From Mycolicibacter virginiensis (GTDB taxonomy: Bacteria > Actinomycetota > Actinomycetes > Mycobacteriales > Mycobacteriaceae), in assembly GCF_022374935.2 (NCBI RefSeq), contig NZ_CP092430.2, positions 3,968,001 through 4,032,000 of the forward strand: a stretch of 64,000 nucleotides of DNA, written 5' to 3'. Shown in pieces: positions 32,843-41,913 of this stretch (position 1 is the first letter of the stretch; each line of letters opens with the position of its first letter). The translations under genes were made by a program, and so were the position numbers. The notes under the pieces are model-generated. The model saw nothing but the letters and a program-made list of their open reading frames with translations. It made no database searches and was not told the DNA's origin.

Positions 32843-35245
32843 CTATCCCGGCGAGCTGCCGATAACCCCATCGGCTACCAACGCGGCAATCTCGGCCTCG
32901 GTAAGCCCCAGCTCGCTGAGCAGCTCATCATTGTGCTGGCCCAGTAGCGGTGCCGGTCGGGTATGAATACGGCTCGGGCCCTGCGACATTCGGGCCGGCA
33001 GTGTGCTGTGCGGAGCGGCACCGTTGACCGGGTGATCGACCCGCTCGAAGAAGTTCCGCGCGGCCAGCTGCGCCAACTCGGTCTGGCGATGCGGTTGCAT
33101 GACCTTGGCGACCGGTACCCCGGCGTCCCACAGTGCTGCGACGACGTCGTCGGCGCTGCGCCTCGCGCACCAGGCGGACAGCTGTTCGTCGATCAGGTCG
33201 TGGCGGGCCCGTCGTCCGGTCGCGTCCGACAAGGCCGCATCGGCAGTCCAGGCCGGGTCACCCAGCGCAGCCCGCAGACCGGCCCACTGCCCATCGGTAG
33301 CGACCGCAATCGCTACCCAGCAGTCTTGCCTGCCGAATTCGTCGACGCCGGCGGTCCGATAGAAGTTCTGCGGGGCGGCCGCCGGCCCGCGGTTTCCGTC
33401 ACGTTGCAGCAACGCACCGTTGGCGGAGTATTCGATCACCTGCTCGGCGGCGATGTTGAGTGCGGCGTCGACCATCGCCGCCTCCACCAGCACCCCCTGC
33501 CCGGTGCGGCGCCGATGCTCCAGGGCCAGCAGCAGACCCGTCAGCGCATGCACACCCGCGTTCGGGTCACCGATCGAGTACGGCTCGTAGGGGTTGCGAT
33601 CGGGGTAGCCGGTCAGCCAGCTCAGGCCGGAGACGTCCTCGATGACGTAGGCGAACGCCGGGTTATCCCGCCACGGGCCGTCCAGGCCGAATCCGGGCAT
33701 TCGCAGCATGATCACGTCGCTGCGCAGCGACTGCACGAAGTCGAAGTCCAGACCCAGATTCTCGACGACGCGGGGGGTGAAGTTCTCGACGATGACATCG
33801 CAGCCGGCGATCAGGCGGTGCAGCACGTCGCGGCCGGCCTCGGTCTGGAAGTCCAGCGTCAGACCCTTCTTATTGGTGTTGAGCGCCGAGAAGATCGGCG
33901 ACTTCTCCCACCATGACTCCTCGCTGACCGGTATCCCGGCGATCAGCCGGGTGCCGTCGGGATGCCGGGTCGACTCAAGATGGATCACCTCGGCGCCGAG
34001 CATGGCCAGCAGGTGCGTGCACGACGGACCGGCCCAGAAAGTGGTCATGTCCAGCACCCGGATGCCGCTCAGCGGCAACCGATCCCCGGCCGGTTCCGAT
34101 GCCGGGGCGTCTCGGCGCACCGGCGGCAGCTGTCGGTAGAAGTCGGTGTGTTCGCCCAGCCGCGGAGCCGGGGTCGGCGTCTGTAACGCCACACCGCGCA
34201 GCCGATAGGGCGGTACCGGTTGGACGAACCCGTCGCGCGGATTGCGGGTGAACACCTCGCGATACCGGAAGTGGTCAAACGTCGGCACGTTCTCCCCGTT
34301 GCCGACCGGCGAGTTGGGTATCCGGAAGGCCGACGCCAGGTCGCGAACATCGTCGACCTTGTGACTGCGCACCCACTGGTACAGCTCCGGCGCGTGCAGG
34401 TTCGCCTGCTCGGTGATCGACAGCGGCGAGTTCTCGTCGATCCACTCGTCGTGCCCCGACATCGCACACAGGTCGAACCACTGCTGCGCGGTGCCGCAAC
34501 CCAGCGCGACCAGACCGTCGGCGGCCTCGGCCACGCCGGGCACCGTCGGCCGCCGTTCGGACCGCCACGGGTGATCGAGGACCTGAAAGTAGGTGACGGG
34601 ATAGTAAGTCAGGCCGAGGATCTGGGCTTCCAGCCCGGACAGGTCGATCAGCTCGCCGCGGCCGTCGCGCAGCGCGCGGACCCGCGAGGCCAACGTCATC
34701 GCGGCGGCATACGCCCCAGCGAGCCAGTCGCCGACCTGACCGCCGATGTGTACCGGTGCGCGATCCTGCGAGCCGCGGCCGAGCCCGACCGCTCCCCCGG
34801 ACCAGGCCTGCAGGGTGAACTCGGTGGCCGGGCGGTCCCGCCAGGGACCTTCCAGCCCGAACGGCGTGATGGCGGTGACCACCAGGTGCGGGTGCCGCCG
34901 GTGGATCTCAGCCGGCGCCAACGACGGGTGCCGGCCGACGGCCCCGTCCGGCGACCACACCACCGCATCGGCGGAGGCCAGCAGCCGATGCACGAACTCG
35001 ATGTCGTCGACGTTGCCTGGGTCGGCGACCACACTGTGTTTGGAGCAGCCCAGGAAACTGAACAGTGCACCGCCGGACGCGGGATCGACCTCGGCCTGTG
35101 ATGCCGACCAGCGGCGCATCGAATCCCCCTGCGGGGGTTCGACATCTACCACCGTTGCGCCTCCGTCGGCGAGCATCTTGGTGGCATAGGCCCCGGCGAT
35201 ACCGTCGGACAGGTCGACGATGGTGTAGCCGTGCAGCGGCGCCAC
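32843..35245 (-). CDS. Tandem class III (CaiB/BaiF) CoA-transferase
   Basis: 800 residues, about twice a normal family III enzyme. Domain 1 (about 1-385) starts GYTIVDLSDGIAGAYATKML with the probable catalytic Asp D173 in GGQVGDWLAG. Domain 2 (about 388-800) starts LSGIRVLDMTTFWAGP with D559 in SIGDPNAGVHALTG. Both Asp residues are kept, so both halves could be active, or the pair folds as an internal dimer. It would transfer CoA between an acyl-CoA and a free acid. It is last in the long minus-strand operon, 4 bp after the crotonase. Confidence 0.9.
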   Translation of the reverse strand: MAPLHGYTIVDLSDGIAGAYATKMLADGGATVVDVEPPQGDSMRRWSASQAEVDPASGGALFSFLGCSKHSVVADPGNVDDIEFVHRLLASADAVVWSPDGAVGRHPSLAPAEIHRRHPHLVVTAITPFGLEGPWRDRPATEFTLQAWSGGAVGLGRGSQDRAPVHIGGQVGDWLAGAYAAAMTLASRVRALRDGRGELIDLSGLEAQILGLTYYPVTYFQVLDHPWRSERRPTVPGVAEAADGLVALGCGTAQQWFDLCAMSGHDEWIDENSPLSITEQANLHAPELYQWVRSHKVDDVRDLASAFRIPNSPVGNGENVPTFDHFRYREVFTRNPRDGFVQPVPPYRLRGVALQTPTPAPRLGEHTDFYRQLPPVRRDAPASEPAGDRLPLSGIRVLDMTTFWAGPSCTHLLAMLGAEVIHLESTRHPDGTRLIAGIPVSEESWWEKSPIFSALNTNKKGLTLDFQTEAGRDVLHRLIAGCDVIVENFTPRVVENLGLDFDFVQSLRSDVIMLRMPGFGLDGPWRDNPAFAYVIEDVSGLSWLTGYPDRNPYEPYSIGDPNAGVHALTGLLLALEHRRRTGQGVLVEAAMVDAALNIAAEQVIEYSANGALLQRDGNRGPAAAPQNFYRTAGVDEFGRQDCWVAIAVATDGQWAGLRAALGDPAWTADAALSDATGRRARHDLIDEQLSAWCARRSADDVVAALWDAGVPVAKVMQPHRQTELAQLAARNFFERVDHPVNGAAPHSTLPARMSQGPSRIHTRPAPLLGQHNDELLSELGLTEAEIAALVADGVIGSSPG

Positions 35246-35249
35246 GGTG

Positions 35250-36215
35250 TCAGGATTCCTTGTTGCGACTGGACTTGCTCAGCCGGAAGTCGGGCGGGAA
35301 CTTCGAGTCGTTGTCCTTGACCGCCCCAGAAAGACCGGATTCGATGGCGTCGTCGAGCATCAGGTCATCGGCGTCGGGTGCCACACCCGAACCCATCGAC
35401 TCGAAGAACGCCGACAGCAGGCTGCCCATGTACTCACCCTGATGCTGCTTATAGACCTCGAAGAACATCTTCTGCATGAACACGGTGTCGACCGGACGGT
35501 TGCGCGCGCAGGCCAGCGCGTACTTGTCGACCTCGGCTTCGAGTTGGTCGCGCGGGACCACCTTGTTGAGGAAGTTGCACTTCTCCATGTCGGCGGCGGT
35601 GAAAGGCCGGCCGGTGAACACCATCTCGGAGAATTTGCGAAGCCCCATCATCTGCACCCAGGTCCACATCCGCGGCCCCCAGCCGTAGTAGCGGAAGGAC
35701 GGGTGGCCGAACAGTGCGTCGTCGCTGGAGATCACCAGATCGGCGTCGGCGGCCTGGTAGAAGTGCCAGCCATAGCAGTAGCCCTTGGCCTCGACGATGC
35801 TGATCTTCTTGAGCTCCTGCAGCGGACGGTTGCCGGCCTGCACATTGGCGTACCAGGCGCTGATGGTGGCGCCGTTGCGAAAGGTGCCCTGGGGCGGATA
35901 GTTGACGTCCATGCCTTCCAAACGCAGTTCAGCCAGCCGCCTTTCGGGATCCTCGACGCCCTCCATGAATTCGGGAAGGTCCGCACCGCTGCCCAGGTTG
36001 TCTCCGACACCACGGATCACCACGACCTTGACGTCGTTGTCCACGCTGGCCCCGCGCAGCAGGTCCGCGTAGCGCAGCCGCGCCGATGATGTCGGGGCGT
36101 TGAGGTATTCGGGCCGGTCGAAGGTGATGGTGGCGATTTTGGTGGCCGGGTCCTTGTGGTAGCGGATGATCTCTTCCGCGGACGGCCGCTCGGAAGGCCC
36201 TGGCGTGTCTGACAT
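35250..36215 (-). CDS. Crotonase-family protein with altered active site
   Basis: 321 residues, longer than a standard crotonase. ITFDRPEYLNAPTSS replaces the usual RPxxxNAL, and both glutamate sites are changed (GYCYGWHFYQAADAD and FGHPSFRYYGWGP). Unusual aromatic residues line the predicted pocket. It probably catalyses something other than hydration. A long C-terminal extension (about 270-321) is present. It lies between an M24-fold protein (15-bp gap) and the tandem CoA-transferase (4-bp gap). Confidence 0.82.
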   Translation of the reverse strand: MSDTPGPSERPSAEEIIRYHKDPATKIATITFDRPEYLNAPTSSARLRYADLLRGASVDNDVKVVVIRGVGDNLGSGADLPEFMEGVEDPERRLAELRLEGMDVNYPPQGTFRNGATISAWYANVQAGNRPLQELKKISIVEAKGYCYGWHFYQAADADLVISSDDALFGHPSFRYYGWGPRMWTWVQMMGLRKFSEMVFTGRPFTAADMEKCNFLNKVVPRDQLEAEVDKYALACARNRPVDTVFMQKMFFEVYKQHQGEYMGSLLSAFFESMGSGVAPDADDLMLDDAIESGLSGAVKDNDSKFPPDFRLSKSSRNKES

Positions 36216-36230
36216 TCGCGAACTGCTCCT

Positions 36231-37349
36231 CTAATTGGAAGGTCTGGTGGTCAAAACTTCGTGGCCGTCCTCGGTGATCAGTACGGTCTCGCGCCCCAAT
36301 ACCGCACCCAGCCCGGGTTCGAACACATAACCGGTGACGGCCAGCACCATGCCCGGCTCCAGCCGTCCGGACGCCGCGGTCTGTGGCAGGTGCGCCGATA
36401 CCACCGGCGGGTCGAATCCCAGCCCCAGACCATGCGCCACCGGGACCGGCGGCAGCGGTTCCCCGGCGTCGGCGTAGGCACTCAGCAGCGCACTGCCGGA
36501 GGCTCCGGGCCGGCAGGCACCGGACAGTTTCTCCCACAACACATCCCAGCGCCGGTAGAGTGCAGCGGTCCTGGTGTCGGGACTGCCGCCGACCGCGAAG
36601 GTGCGTCCCACCTCTCCGAGGTAGCCGTCGGCGAGCACAGCCGCCGAGATCGCTACCAGGTCCCCGGCCCGGACCCGGCCGCCTCCACCCGCATGCCGCC
36701 ACGGGTGTTCCCGGGAGGTCACCCAGACGACGTCTTGGTTGGCCGGGGTGCTGTCCCCTCCCGCGCTCATCGCCTCCATCAGCACCCCGACCAACGTCTG
36801 TTCGCTGACACCGTCGTCCACGGCGCCCGCCGCCACTGCCAACGCCGACTCAGCGACCGCCACCGCGCTGCGCAGCGCCGCGACTTCCTCGGCGGTCTTG
36901 ATGGACCGGGCGGCCCGCATGGCGGGTTCCCCGTCGACAAGTTCGGCTTGCGGGAAGGCCAGCGGGAGCAGTTGGGCGAACATCGGTGACATCGCATCGG
37001 TTCCGACCCGTCGTGCGCTCAGTGCCCCGTCGAGATGCGCCAGTGCGGCGATGATGTTCGTCGGATTCCACGAAATCTCGTTCAGGTGATCATGCGGAAT
37101 GTCCTCGGCCGCACCGTGGCCGGAGGAGCTCAGCAGGTGAACCGCGCCGCTCGCGCGCACCAGCACGCAGTTGGGTGCAAACGAGCGGGTGCCCGCCATC
37201 CAGCGCTGGGGAGTGCCGGTGAGGTAGCGGACGTTGGCCTGGCGCCCCAACACCAGCACATCGAGGTCGTGGGCTTCCATCTGAGCCAGCGCGCGCTCAC
37301 GTCGCCCGCAGCTCAGCGCCAGCGCATCCGGCGCAACCTCAGTACGCAT
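36231..37349 (-). CDS. M24-fold (creatinase/aminopeptidase P-like) protein, metal ligands lost
   Basis: 372 residues with the two-domain creatinase/prolidase layout. Of the five M24 metal ligands, the first Asp is Ser (ISAAVLADGY), the second Asp is Glu (GEVGRTF) and the Glu of EPGMVxxVEP is Thr (VLAVTGYVF). The His (VAHGLGLG) and the last Glu (GRETVLITEDG) remain. It is therefore unlikely to be a metallopeptidase and may act as a metal-free hydrolase, as creatinase does. It overlaps the other M24 gene by 11 bp. Confidence 0.8.
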   Translation of the reverse strand: MRTEVAPDALALSCGRRERALAQMEAHDLDVLVLGRQANVRYLTGTPQRWMAGTRSFAPNCVLVRASGAVHLLSSSGHGAAEDIPHDHLNEISWNPTNIIAALAHLDGALSARRVGTDAMSPMFAQLLPLAFPQAELVDGEPAMRAARSIKTAEEVAALRSAVAVAESALAVAAGAVDDGVSEQTLVGVLMEAMSAGGDSTPANQDVVWVTSREHPWRHAGGGGRVRAGDLVAISAAVLADGYLGEVGRTFAVGGSPDTRTAALYRRWDVLWEKLSGACRPGASGSALLSAYADAGEPLPPVPVAHGLGLGFDPPVVSAHLPQTAASGRLEPGMVLAVTGYVFEPGLGAVLGRETVLITEDGHEVLTTRPSN

Positions 37350-38544
37350 ACGGCGTCCGGGGGTCGTCGGTCAAGGAGAGGAAGCCGTCCTCGGTGATCA
37401 CCACGACATGCTTGCGACGGTATCCGCTGGTGCCGTCCTGCCACACCCTCGGCTCCAGCACCAGCACCATGCCCGGCTCGAACACGAAGTTCTCGTCGAA
37501 TTCGGCACCCAGGTCGGTGCCGATCATCGGCGCTTCGCCGGCGGTCACCCCAAGTCCGTGGCCGAGGTGGCCGTGCGGCAGCCACGGCCGCCGTCCGCCG
37601 TTGGCGGCAGTGGCCACTCGGGCCAGATCTCCGGCGGTGACACCGGCCCGCGTCACGTCTAGCACGGCGGACAGAACCGCCTGCCACTGTCGAAACTGCG
37701 CCTGCTGGCGTGGTGTCGGGTCGGTGCCGACGAGCCAGGTATGACCGAAGGCCGAGCAATATCCGCCGTAGCTGATCGAGGCGTCCGACCACACCACGTC
37801 GCCGACGGACAGCTCACGGCCGGCAGCCGTCATCGACAGAGCTCGGCCGCCGGGCATCACCTGCCAGACCGGCTCCAGCATGATGGCGTCGGCACCGAAT
37901 TCGAAAGCGCGCCGCAGGAAGTGCGCGGACAGGTCCCGCTGCCGGACGCCGGGACTCAGCCGCGCCCGCACCTCGCCCATCACCCGCCCGGTGATCCGGC
38001 ATGCGGTCCGGATACACGACAGTTCATCGGTGGTCTTGGTCAACTTGGCGGCGTTGACCACCTGCGCCGCATCGACCGGCCGGCGCGCCGCGAACAGCCG
38101 CTCCTGGGCGCGCCGCATGGCACCGGTGCACTCGTCGACCCCGACTACGGCGCTGCCCGGGATCAGCTCGGCGATGCCTCGGGCGAATTGGTCGACACCT
38201 TCGTCGCATTCGAGGAACGCCGGCGGGTGCAGGTGATCGGCGGCCAGATCGGATTCCCAGGCGTTCCGCACAGGTGCGAACAGATGCGGCCACGGGTCGT
38301 CGGCAAGCACCACGGCGACCGGTCGATCGATGTGGGACAGACCTGCGTCACCCAGTCGCCAGCTGGTACCGGTGGCATAGGTGACGGTGTCATTGCCCAG
38401 CAACACCAGGGCGTCGATACCCCGCTCGGCCATCGCCGCCCGCAGCCGCGCGCCGGTCTCCCGACGCAGCCGCGTCCGGTCCGGAGCTTCTGCGATCTCT
38501 ACGCCGCCGGCCACGGCCGACAGCGTTGCCGCGGCAGCCGCCAT
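37339..38544 (-). CDS. M24-fold (creatinase/aminopeptidase P-like) protein, partly degenerate
   Basis: 401 residues from ATG 38544, which overlaps the amidohydrolase stop by 1 bp. It has the creatinase N-domain (LVLLGNDTVTYATGTSW) and a pita-bread catalytic domain. The first Asp (SDAS), the His (GHLGHGLGV) and one Glu (LVLEPRV) are kept, but the second Asp is Ala (SAFGHTW) and the last Glu appears to be Lys (RKHVVVITEDG). Paired with the M24 protein at 36231, it may form a heteromeric enzyme. A non-peptide pathway substrate is likely from context. Confidence 0.8.
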   Translation of the reverse strand: MAAAAATLSAVAGGVEIAEAPDRTRLRRETGARLRAAMAERGIDALVLLGNDTVTYATGTSWRLGDAGLSHIDRPVAVVLADDPWPHLFAPVRNAWESDLAADHLHPPAFLECDEGVDQFARGIAELIPGSAVVGVDECTGAMRRAQERLFAARRPVDAAQVVNAAKLTKTTDELSCIRTACRITGRVMGEVRARLSPGVRQRDLSAHFLRRAFEFGADAIMLEPVWQVMPGGRALSMTAAGRELSVGDVVWSDASISYGGYCSAFGHTWLVGTDPTPRQQAQFRQWQAVLSAVLDVTRAGVTAGDLARVATAANGGRRPWLPHGHLGHGLGVTAGEAPMIGTDLGAEFDENFVFEPGMVLVLEPRVWQDGTSGYRRKHVVVITEDGFLSLTDDPRTPYAY

Positions 38545-39740
38545 CAGACACCCAGGAATGCTTTGATGTTGCTGCTCACCACTTTCGCCGCGTCCTGCGG
38601 TCCCAGGGCTGCGACAACGTTGGCCAAGGACTTCTCCGAGTAGCCAAAGGTGCTCTCGTTGTGCGGGTAGTCCGACGACCACATCACCTTGTCCACCCCG
38701 ATCTGATCGATCAGTCGCAGGCCGAGCGGGTCGACCATGAACGACGCGCTCATGTGGGTGTCCCAGTAGTGCCGGATGTCGTGCTGCAGTTGATGGGTGA
38801 ACATGTGCTGATAGGAGGCCAGCAGGTGTTCGGCGTCCTGCAAAGCGGTGGGAACCCAGGCGATCCCGCCTTCGAACCAGCCGATCCGCAGGCCCGGGTG
38901 ACGGTCCAGGATGCCGGAGAAGATGTATTTGGCGAACTGTTCGCGGAACGAGTCGACATTGACCATCATGCCCACCACGACGCTGTTGACCTCGCAGGGC
39001 GTCTTCGGCGGGGTTTCACCGATGTGATGGGTGATCGGTAGCCCGGCCTGCTCGATCTCATCCCAGACCGGATCCATCGCCCGGGCACCGAAATCGATGA
39101 TGTTGCCGTCGTCGTCCTTGCCGGGGTTCAGCGGCAGCAGGAACGTCTTGAGCCCCAGCGCCTTACACTCTTCCACGGTGCGCCTGGTGCCGGCGGGGTC
39201 CCACCAGTTGATCAGGCCCACCCCGTAGAAGTGGCCGTTCGACCGCTCCTGCAACTCGGCCATGTACTCGTTGTAGATGCGGAAAACCCGCTCCCGCAGC
39301 TCTTTGTCGGGGAAGTGAAACAAAGCGAGGACAGCGTTGGGGAACGCCAGTTCCTTGTCGACGCCGTCGGTGGCCAGCTCGGCGATCCGGGCCTCGATAT
39401 TGCTGCTGGCCGCACCGGCCAGATCGTCGTATTGCATGAGCACCGCCGAGAAGTCGCCCGGCAGGAACGACTGCCCCTTGCGGCCGACCATGTACGCGCC
39501 GTCTTCGTACCAGATGCGGGGTGCCTTGTCCTTGAGGTCCTCGGGGAACCGTTGGTAGAAGATGTCGTCGGCGATCGAGATGTGGTTGTCGGCGGAGAAC
39601 ACTTCGGTACCGGCCGGGAGGCCGACACCAGCTATGCCCGCACCGGCGCGCCCATGACGGTCCTTGGGCGCCCCGTAGCCGCCGGCGGGATAGAACGCTG
39701 TGCTGTGAAACGCGGCGGCTTCAGTTGGTGTGCTGGCCAT
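38544..39740 (-). CDS. Amidohydrolase-2 (ACMSD-like) family metalloenzyme
   Basis: 398 residues. N-terminal SADNHISI, ITHHIGETPP histidines in mid-barrel, and C-terminal metal site WSSDYPHNESTFGY. It is related in family to the protein at 22758 but distant. It probably decarboxylates or hydrolyses a CoA- or ring-derived acid. It follows the P450 gene by 24 bp and overlaps the M24 gene by 1 bp, so it is co-transcribed with ferredoxin and P450 under the TetR at 41200. Confidence 0.85.
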   Translation of the reverse strand: MASTPTEAAAFHSTAFYPAGGYGAPKDRHGRAGAGIAGVGLPAGTEVFSADNHISIADDIFYQRFPEDLKDKAPRIWYEDGAYMVGRKGQSFLPGDFSAVLMQYDDLAGAASSNIEARIAELATDGVDKELAFPNAVLALFHFPDKELRERVFRIYNEYMAELQERSNGHFYGVGLINWWDPAGTRRTVEECKALGLKTFLLPLNPGKDDDGNIIDFGARAMDPVWDEIEQAGLPITHHIGETPPKTPCEVNSVVVGMMVNVDSFREQFAKYIFSGILDRHPGLRIGWFEGGIAWVPTALQDAEHLLASYQHMFTHQLQHDIRHYWDTHMSASFMVDPLGLRLIDQIGVDKVMWSSDYPHNESTFGYSEKSLANVVAALGPQDAAKVVSSNIKAFLGV

Positions 39741-39764
39741 GTCAATCCACTTCCAATCGGGCGG

Positions 39765-41009
39765 TTACCAGGTGACGGGGAGTTCGTAGACGCCGTAGGC
39801 GAGCCGGTCGTTCTTGAACGGGATCTCGTCGATGTCCACCGCCAGCTTCAGGGTGGGGATGCGCTGGAACAGGGTGCGGAAGGCGATCACCATCTCGGCG
39901 CGGGCCAGCTGCTGACCGACGCACTGGTGCGGGCCAAACCCGAACGCCATGTGCTGGCGGGCCGGGCGCGCCAGGTCGAGCGCATCCGGATCGGGGAAGA
40001 CCGAGGCATCCCAGTTGGCCGGCGCCAAGTCGATGATGATGCCCTCACCGGCGCGAATGGTCTCGCCGCCGATCTCGATGTCCTCGAGGGCCACCCGGCG
40101 CTGGCCGGTGTGGATGATCGACAGGTAGCGCAGCAGTTCCTCGATCGCGTTGGCGATCGCGGCGTCGTCGTTGCCGCGGAACACCGCTGTCTTCTCGGCG
40201 ATCTTGTCGGGTTCGTGTAGCAACGCCACGATGCCCAGGCCGATCATGTTCGCGGTGGTCTCGTGCCCGGCGATGAGCATCCCGGTGCCCAGCTGGGTGG
40301 CCTCGCGCACCGACAGCTCACCGTTTTTCACCCGCTTGCCCAAGTCGGAGACCATGTCGTCGGTCGGCTCGGCCATGCGGGTCTCCAGTAGCTGGACCAG
40401 GTACTTGGAGAGTCCGGTGGCGCCCTCGGCGAGGTCGTCGGAGGTGGCGTTGCGGTCCACGCCCATGGTGGCGTGCTGCTGGAAGAACTCGTGGTCCTCA
40501 TAGGGCACGCCGAGCAGTTCGCTGATGACCAGGGAGGGAATCGGCAACGCGAATCCCTCGATCAGGTCGGCCGGTTGCGGTCCGGCCAGGATCGCGTCGA
40601 TGTGTTCGTCGGTGATGCGTTGCGCGACCGGGGCCAAGGCGTCGACCCGTTTCATGGTCAGAGCCGGGGACAGAATCCGCCGGTACCGGATGTGTTCGGC
40701 GCCGTCGGTGGTGAACACCGACTTGGGTCGGTGGTCGACGCTGGCGCGCATCATCTCGTTCCAGTGCGGGAACCCGGGCTGGTGGTCGTCGACGCTCACG
40801 CGGGGATCGGAGAACAGGGTGCGCACCGCCTCATAGCCGGTGATCAGCCACGGGGTGCTGCCGTCCCAGATCCGCACCCGGCTCAGCGGCCGCTGTGCGG
40901 CCAGCGCCATGGTCTCCGGCGGCGGCGCGAACGGGCACCGGCCGTCGCGGCTCATCGGATACTCCGGCGTTGCAGTGCTGGCAATGGTGGACGCTTCGGT
41001 CACGCTCAC
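39765..41009 (-). CDS. Cytochrome P450, CYP105-like
   Basis: 414 residues. N-terminal GRCPFAPPPE motif common in CYP105-type enzymes, I-helix AGHETT from 247, ExxR at 291-294, heme loop FGFGPHQCVG with cysteine 363. The GTG start overlaps the ferredoxin stop (GTGA at 41006-41009), tying expression to its electron donor. It should hydroxylate a small hydrophobic substrate. The physiological substrate is unknown. Confidence 0.93.
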   Translation of the reverse strand: MSVTEASTIASTATPEYPMSRDGRCPFAPPPETMALAAQRPLSRVRIWDGSTPWLITGYEAVRTLFSDPRVSVDDHQPGFPHWNEMMRASVDHRPKSVFTTDGAEHIRYRRILSPALTMKRVDALAPVAQRITDEHIDAILAGPQPADLIEGFALPIPSLVISELLGVPYEDHEFFQQHATMGVDRNATSDDLAEGATGLSKYLVQLLETRMAEPTDDMVSDLGKRVKNGELSVREATQLGTGMLIAGHETTANMIGLGIVALLHEPDKIAEKTAVFRGNDDAAIANAIEELLRYLSIIHTGQRRVALEDIEIGGETIRAGEGIIIDLAPANWDASVFPDPDALDLARPARQHMAFGFGPHQCVGQQLARAEMVIAFRTLFQRIPTLKLAVDIDEIPFKNDRLAYGVYELPVTW

Positions 41010-41203
41010 TCCTCGACGATCTTGATGGCTCCGGACGGACAGACTTGGGCCGCCTGGTGCACGGCGTCGGCCAACTCCTGCGGCGGGGAATCATCGAGCA
41101 GGACGACGACACCGTCCTCATCACGCTGGTCGAACACCCGGGACGCAAACCCCACGCACTGCCCCGAGGACGCGCAGATGTCTTGGTCGACGGTCACTTT
41201 CAT
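41006..41203 (-). CDS. P450-type 3Fe-4S ferredoxin
   Basis: 65 residues. CASSGQC near the N-terminus and CPSGAI near the C-terminus give three cluster cysteines with the fourth position changed, as in the [3Fe-4S] ferredoxins paired with actinobacterial P450s. ATG 41203 is preceded by GGGAGG. It overlaps the upstream TetR gene by 4 bp and the downstream P450 by 4 bp. It is the electron donor to P450 39765 and possibly others in the island. Confidence 0.93.
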   Translation of the reverse strand: MKVTVDQDICASSGQCVGFASRVFDQRDEDGVVVLLDDSPPQELADAVHQAAQVCPSGAIKIVEE

Positions 41204-41877
41204 TGCGGGCCTCCCTGAGCTCCGGTGACCGGAGCGAGCCACAGACCCACGATTGCGTCGATCAGGTCGGATCCGGCTTCGGTCCAGCTGGCGGATGCCG
41301 ACGCTCCAGATGCCAGCGCGCGCTCGTGTTCGGCGCAGGTGTGCATCAACAGGTTTCGGGCCATCACGTTGCGGGCCTGGTGGACCCGCAGTGGAAGATC
41401 CGGCAGGCAGGTGTTGATGCCATCGACGACCTGCACCAGCGACGGCGAACTCAGCGCGTCCTTGACGACGATGTTGTGGTAGGCCGGATCGGCCATCACC
41501 TGCGCAGCAAATCGCGCATACCAGGTCGGATTGCCTAGCGCGGCAAGGTGATCGGTGAGTGGACGGACCAGGCAGGACACCCAGTGGCGCAGTTCGGTGG
41601 AATCCGACGCGTCCGACACCATCTCTTCGCGCAGCCGCTCGACCGGCACTCGGTGGCGGCGCTCGATCTCGCGGACCAGGTCGGTCTTGGTGCCGAAGTG
41701 GTATCCGACGGCGGCGTTGTTGCCCTGTCCGGCGGCTTCGCTGACCTGCCGGTTGGAGACCGCGAATACCCCGTGTTCGGCGAACAGCCGTTCGGCCGCG
41801 GTCAGGATCGCTTCCCGCGTGCTGCTGGCTCGTTCAGCCCGCACGGCCCGATCAGCGGTGGTCACGGCGTCAGTCAA
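41200..41877 (-). CDS. TetR-family regulator of ferredoxin/P450 operon
   Basis: 225 residues with the HTH at about 30-70 (SEAAGQGNNAAVGYHFGTKTDLV) and a C-terminal domain of the kind found in other P450-linked TetR proteins. TTG start at 41877. GTG at 41865 is an alternative, and no ribosome-binding site is evident, so the mRNA may be leaderless. A 23-bp symmetric site lies 14-36 bp upstream, and a close copy occurs at 42795-42817. It is first in the TetR-ferredoxin-P450 set and probably autoregulated. Confidence 0.87.
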   Translation of the reverse strand: MTDAVTTADRAVRAERASSTREAILTAAERLFAEHGVFAVSNRQVSEAAGQGNNAAVGYHFGTKTDLVREIERRHRVPVERLREEMVSDASDSTELRHWVSCLVRPLTDHLAALGNPTWYARFAAQVMADPAYHNIVVKDALSSPSLVQVVDGINTCLPDLPLRVHQARNVMARNLLMHTCAEHERALASGASASASWTEAGSDLIDAIVGLWLAPVTGAQGGPQ

Positions 41878-41890
41878 CCGCGGTTCACGG

Positions 41891-41913
41891 TTTAAGTCAA
41901 GCGATTGATTTAA
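41891..41913. promoter_or_regulatory. TetR operator, copy 1 (GTCAAGCGA core)
   Basis: A symmetric site with arms TTTAAgTCAA and TTGAtTTAA around GCG, just upstream of the TetR/ferredoxin/P450 genes and overlapping the stop of the SDR gene. It is identical at 19 of 23 positions to 42795-42817. Confidence 0.65.

Noticed and set aside
14717..41009. Specific CYP125/CYP142 (cholesterol side-chain) identity for one of the P450s
   Set aside because: The heme and I-helix regions do not allow subfamily assignment by eye, and no other genes of the known cholesterol core were recognised.
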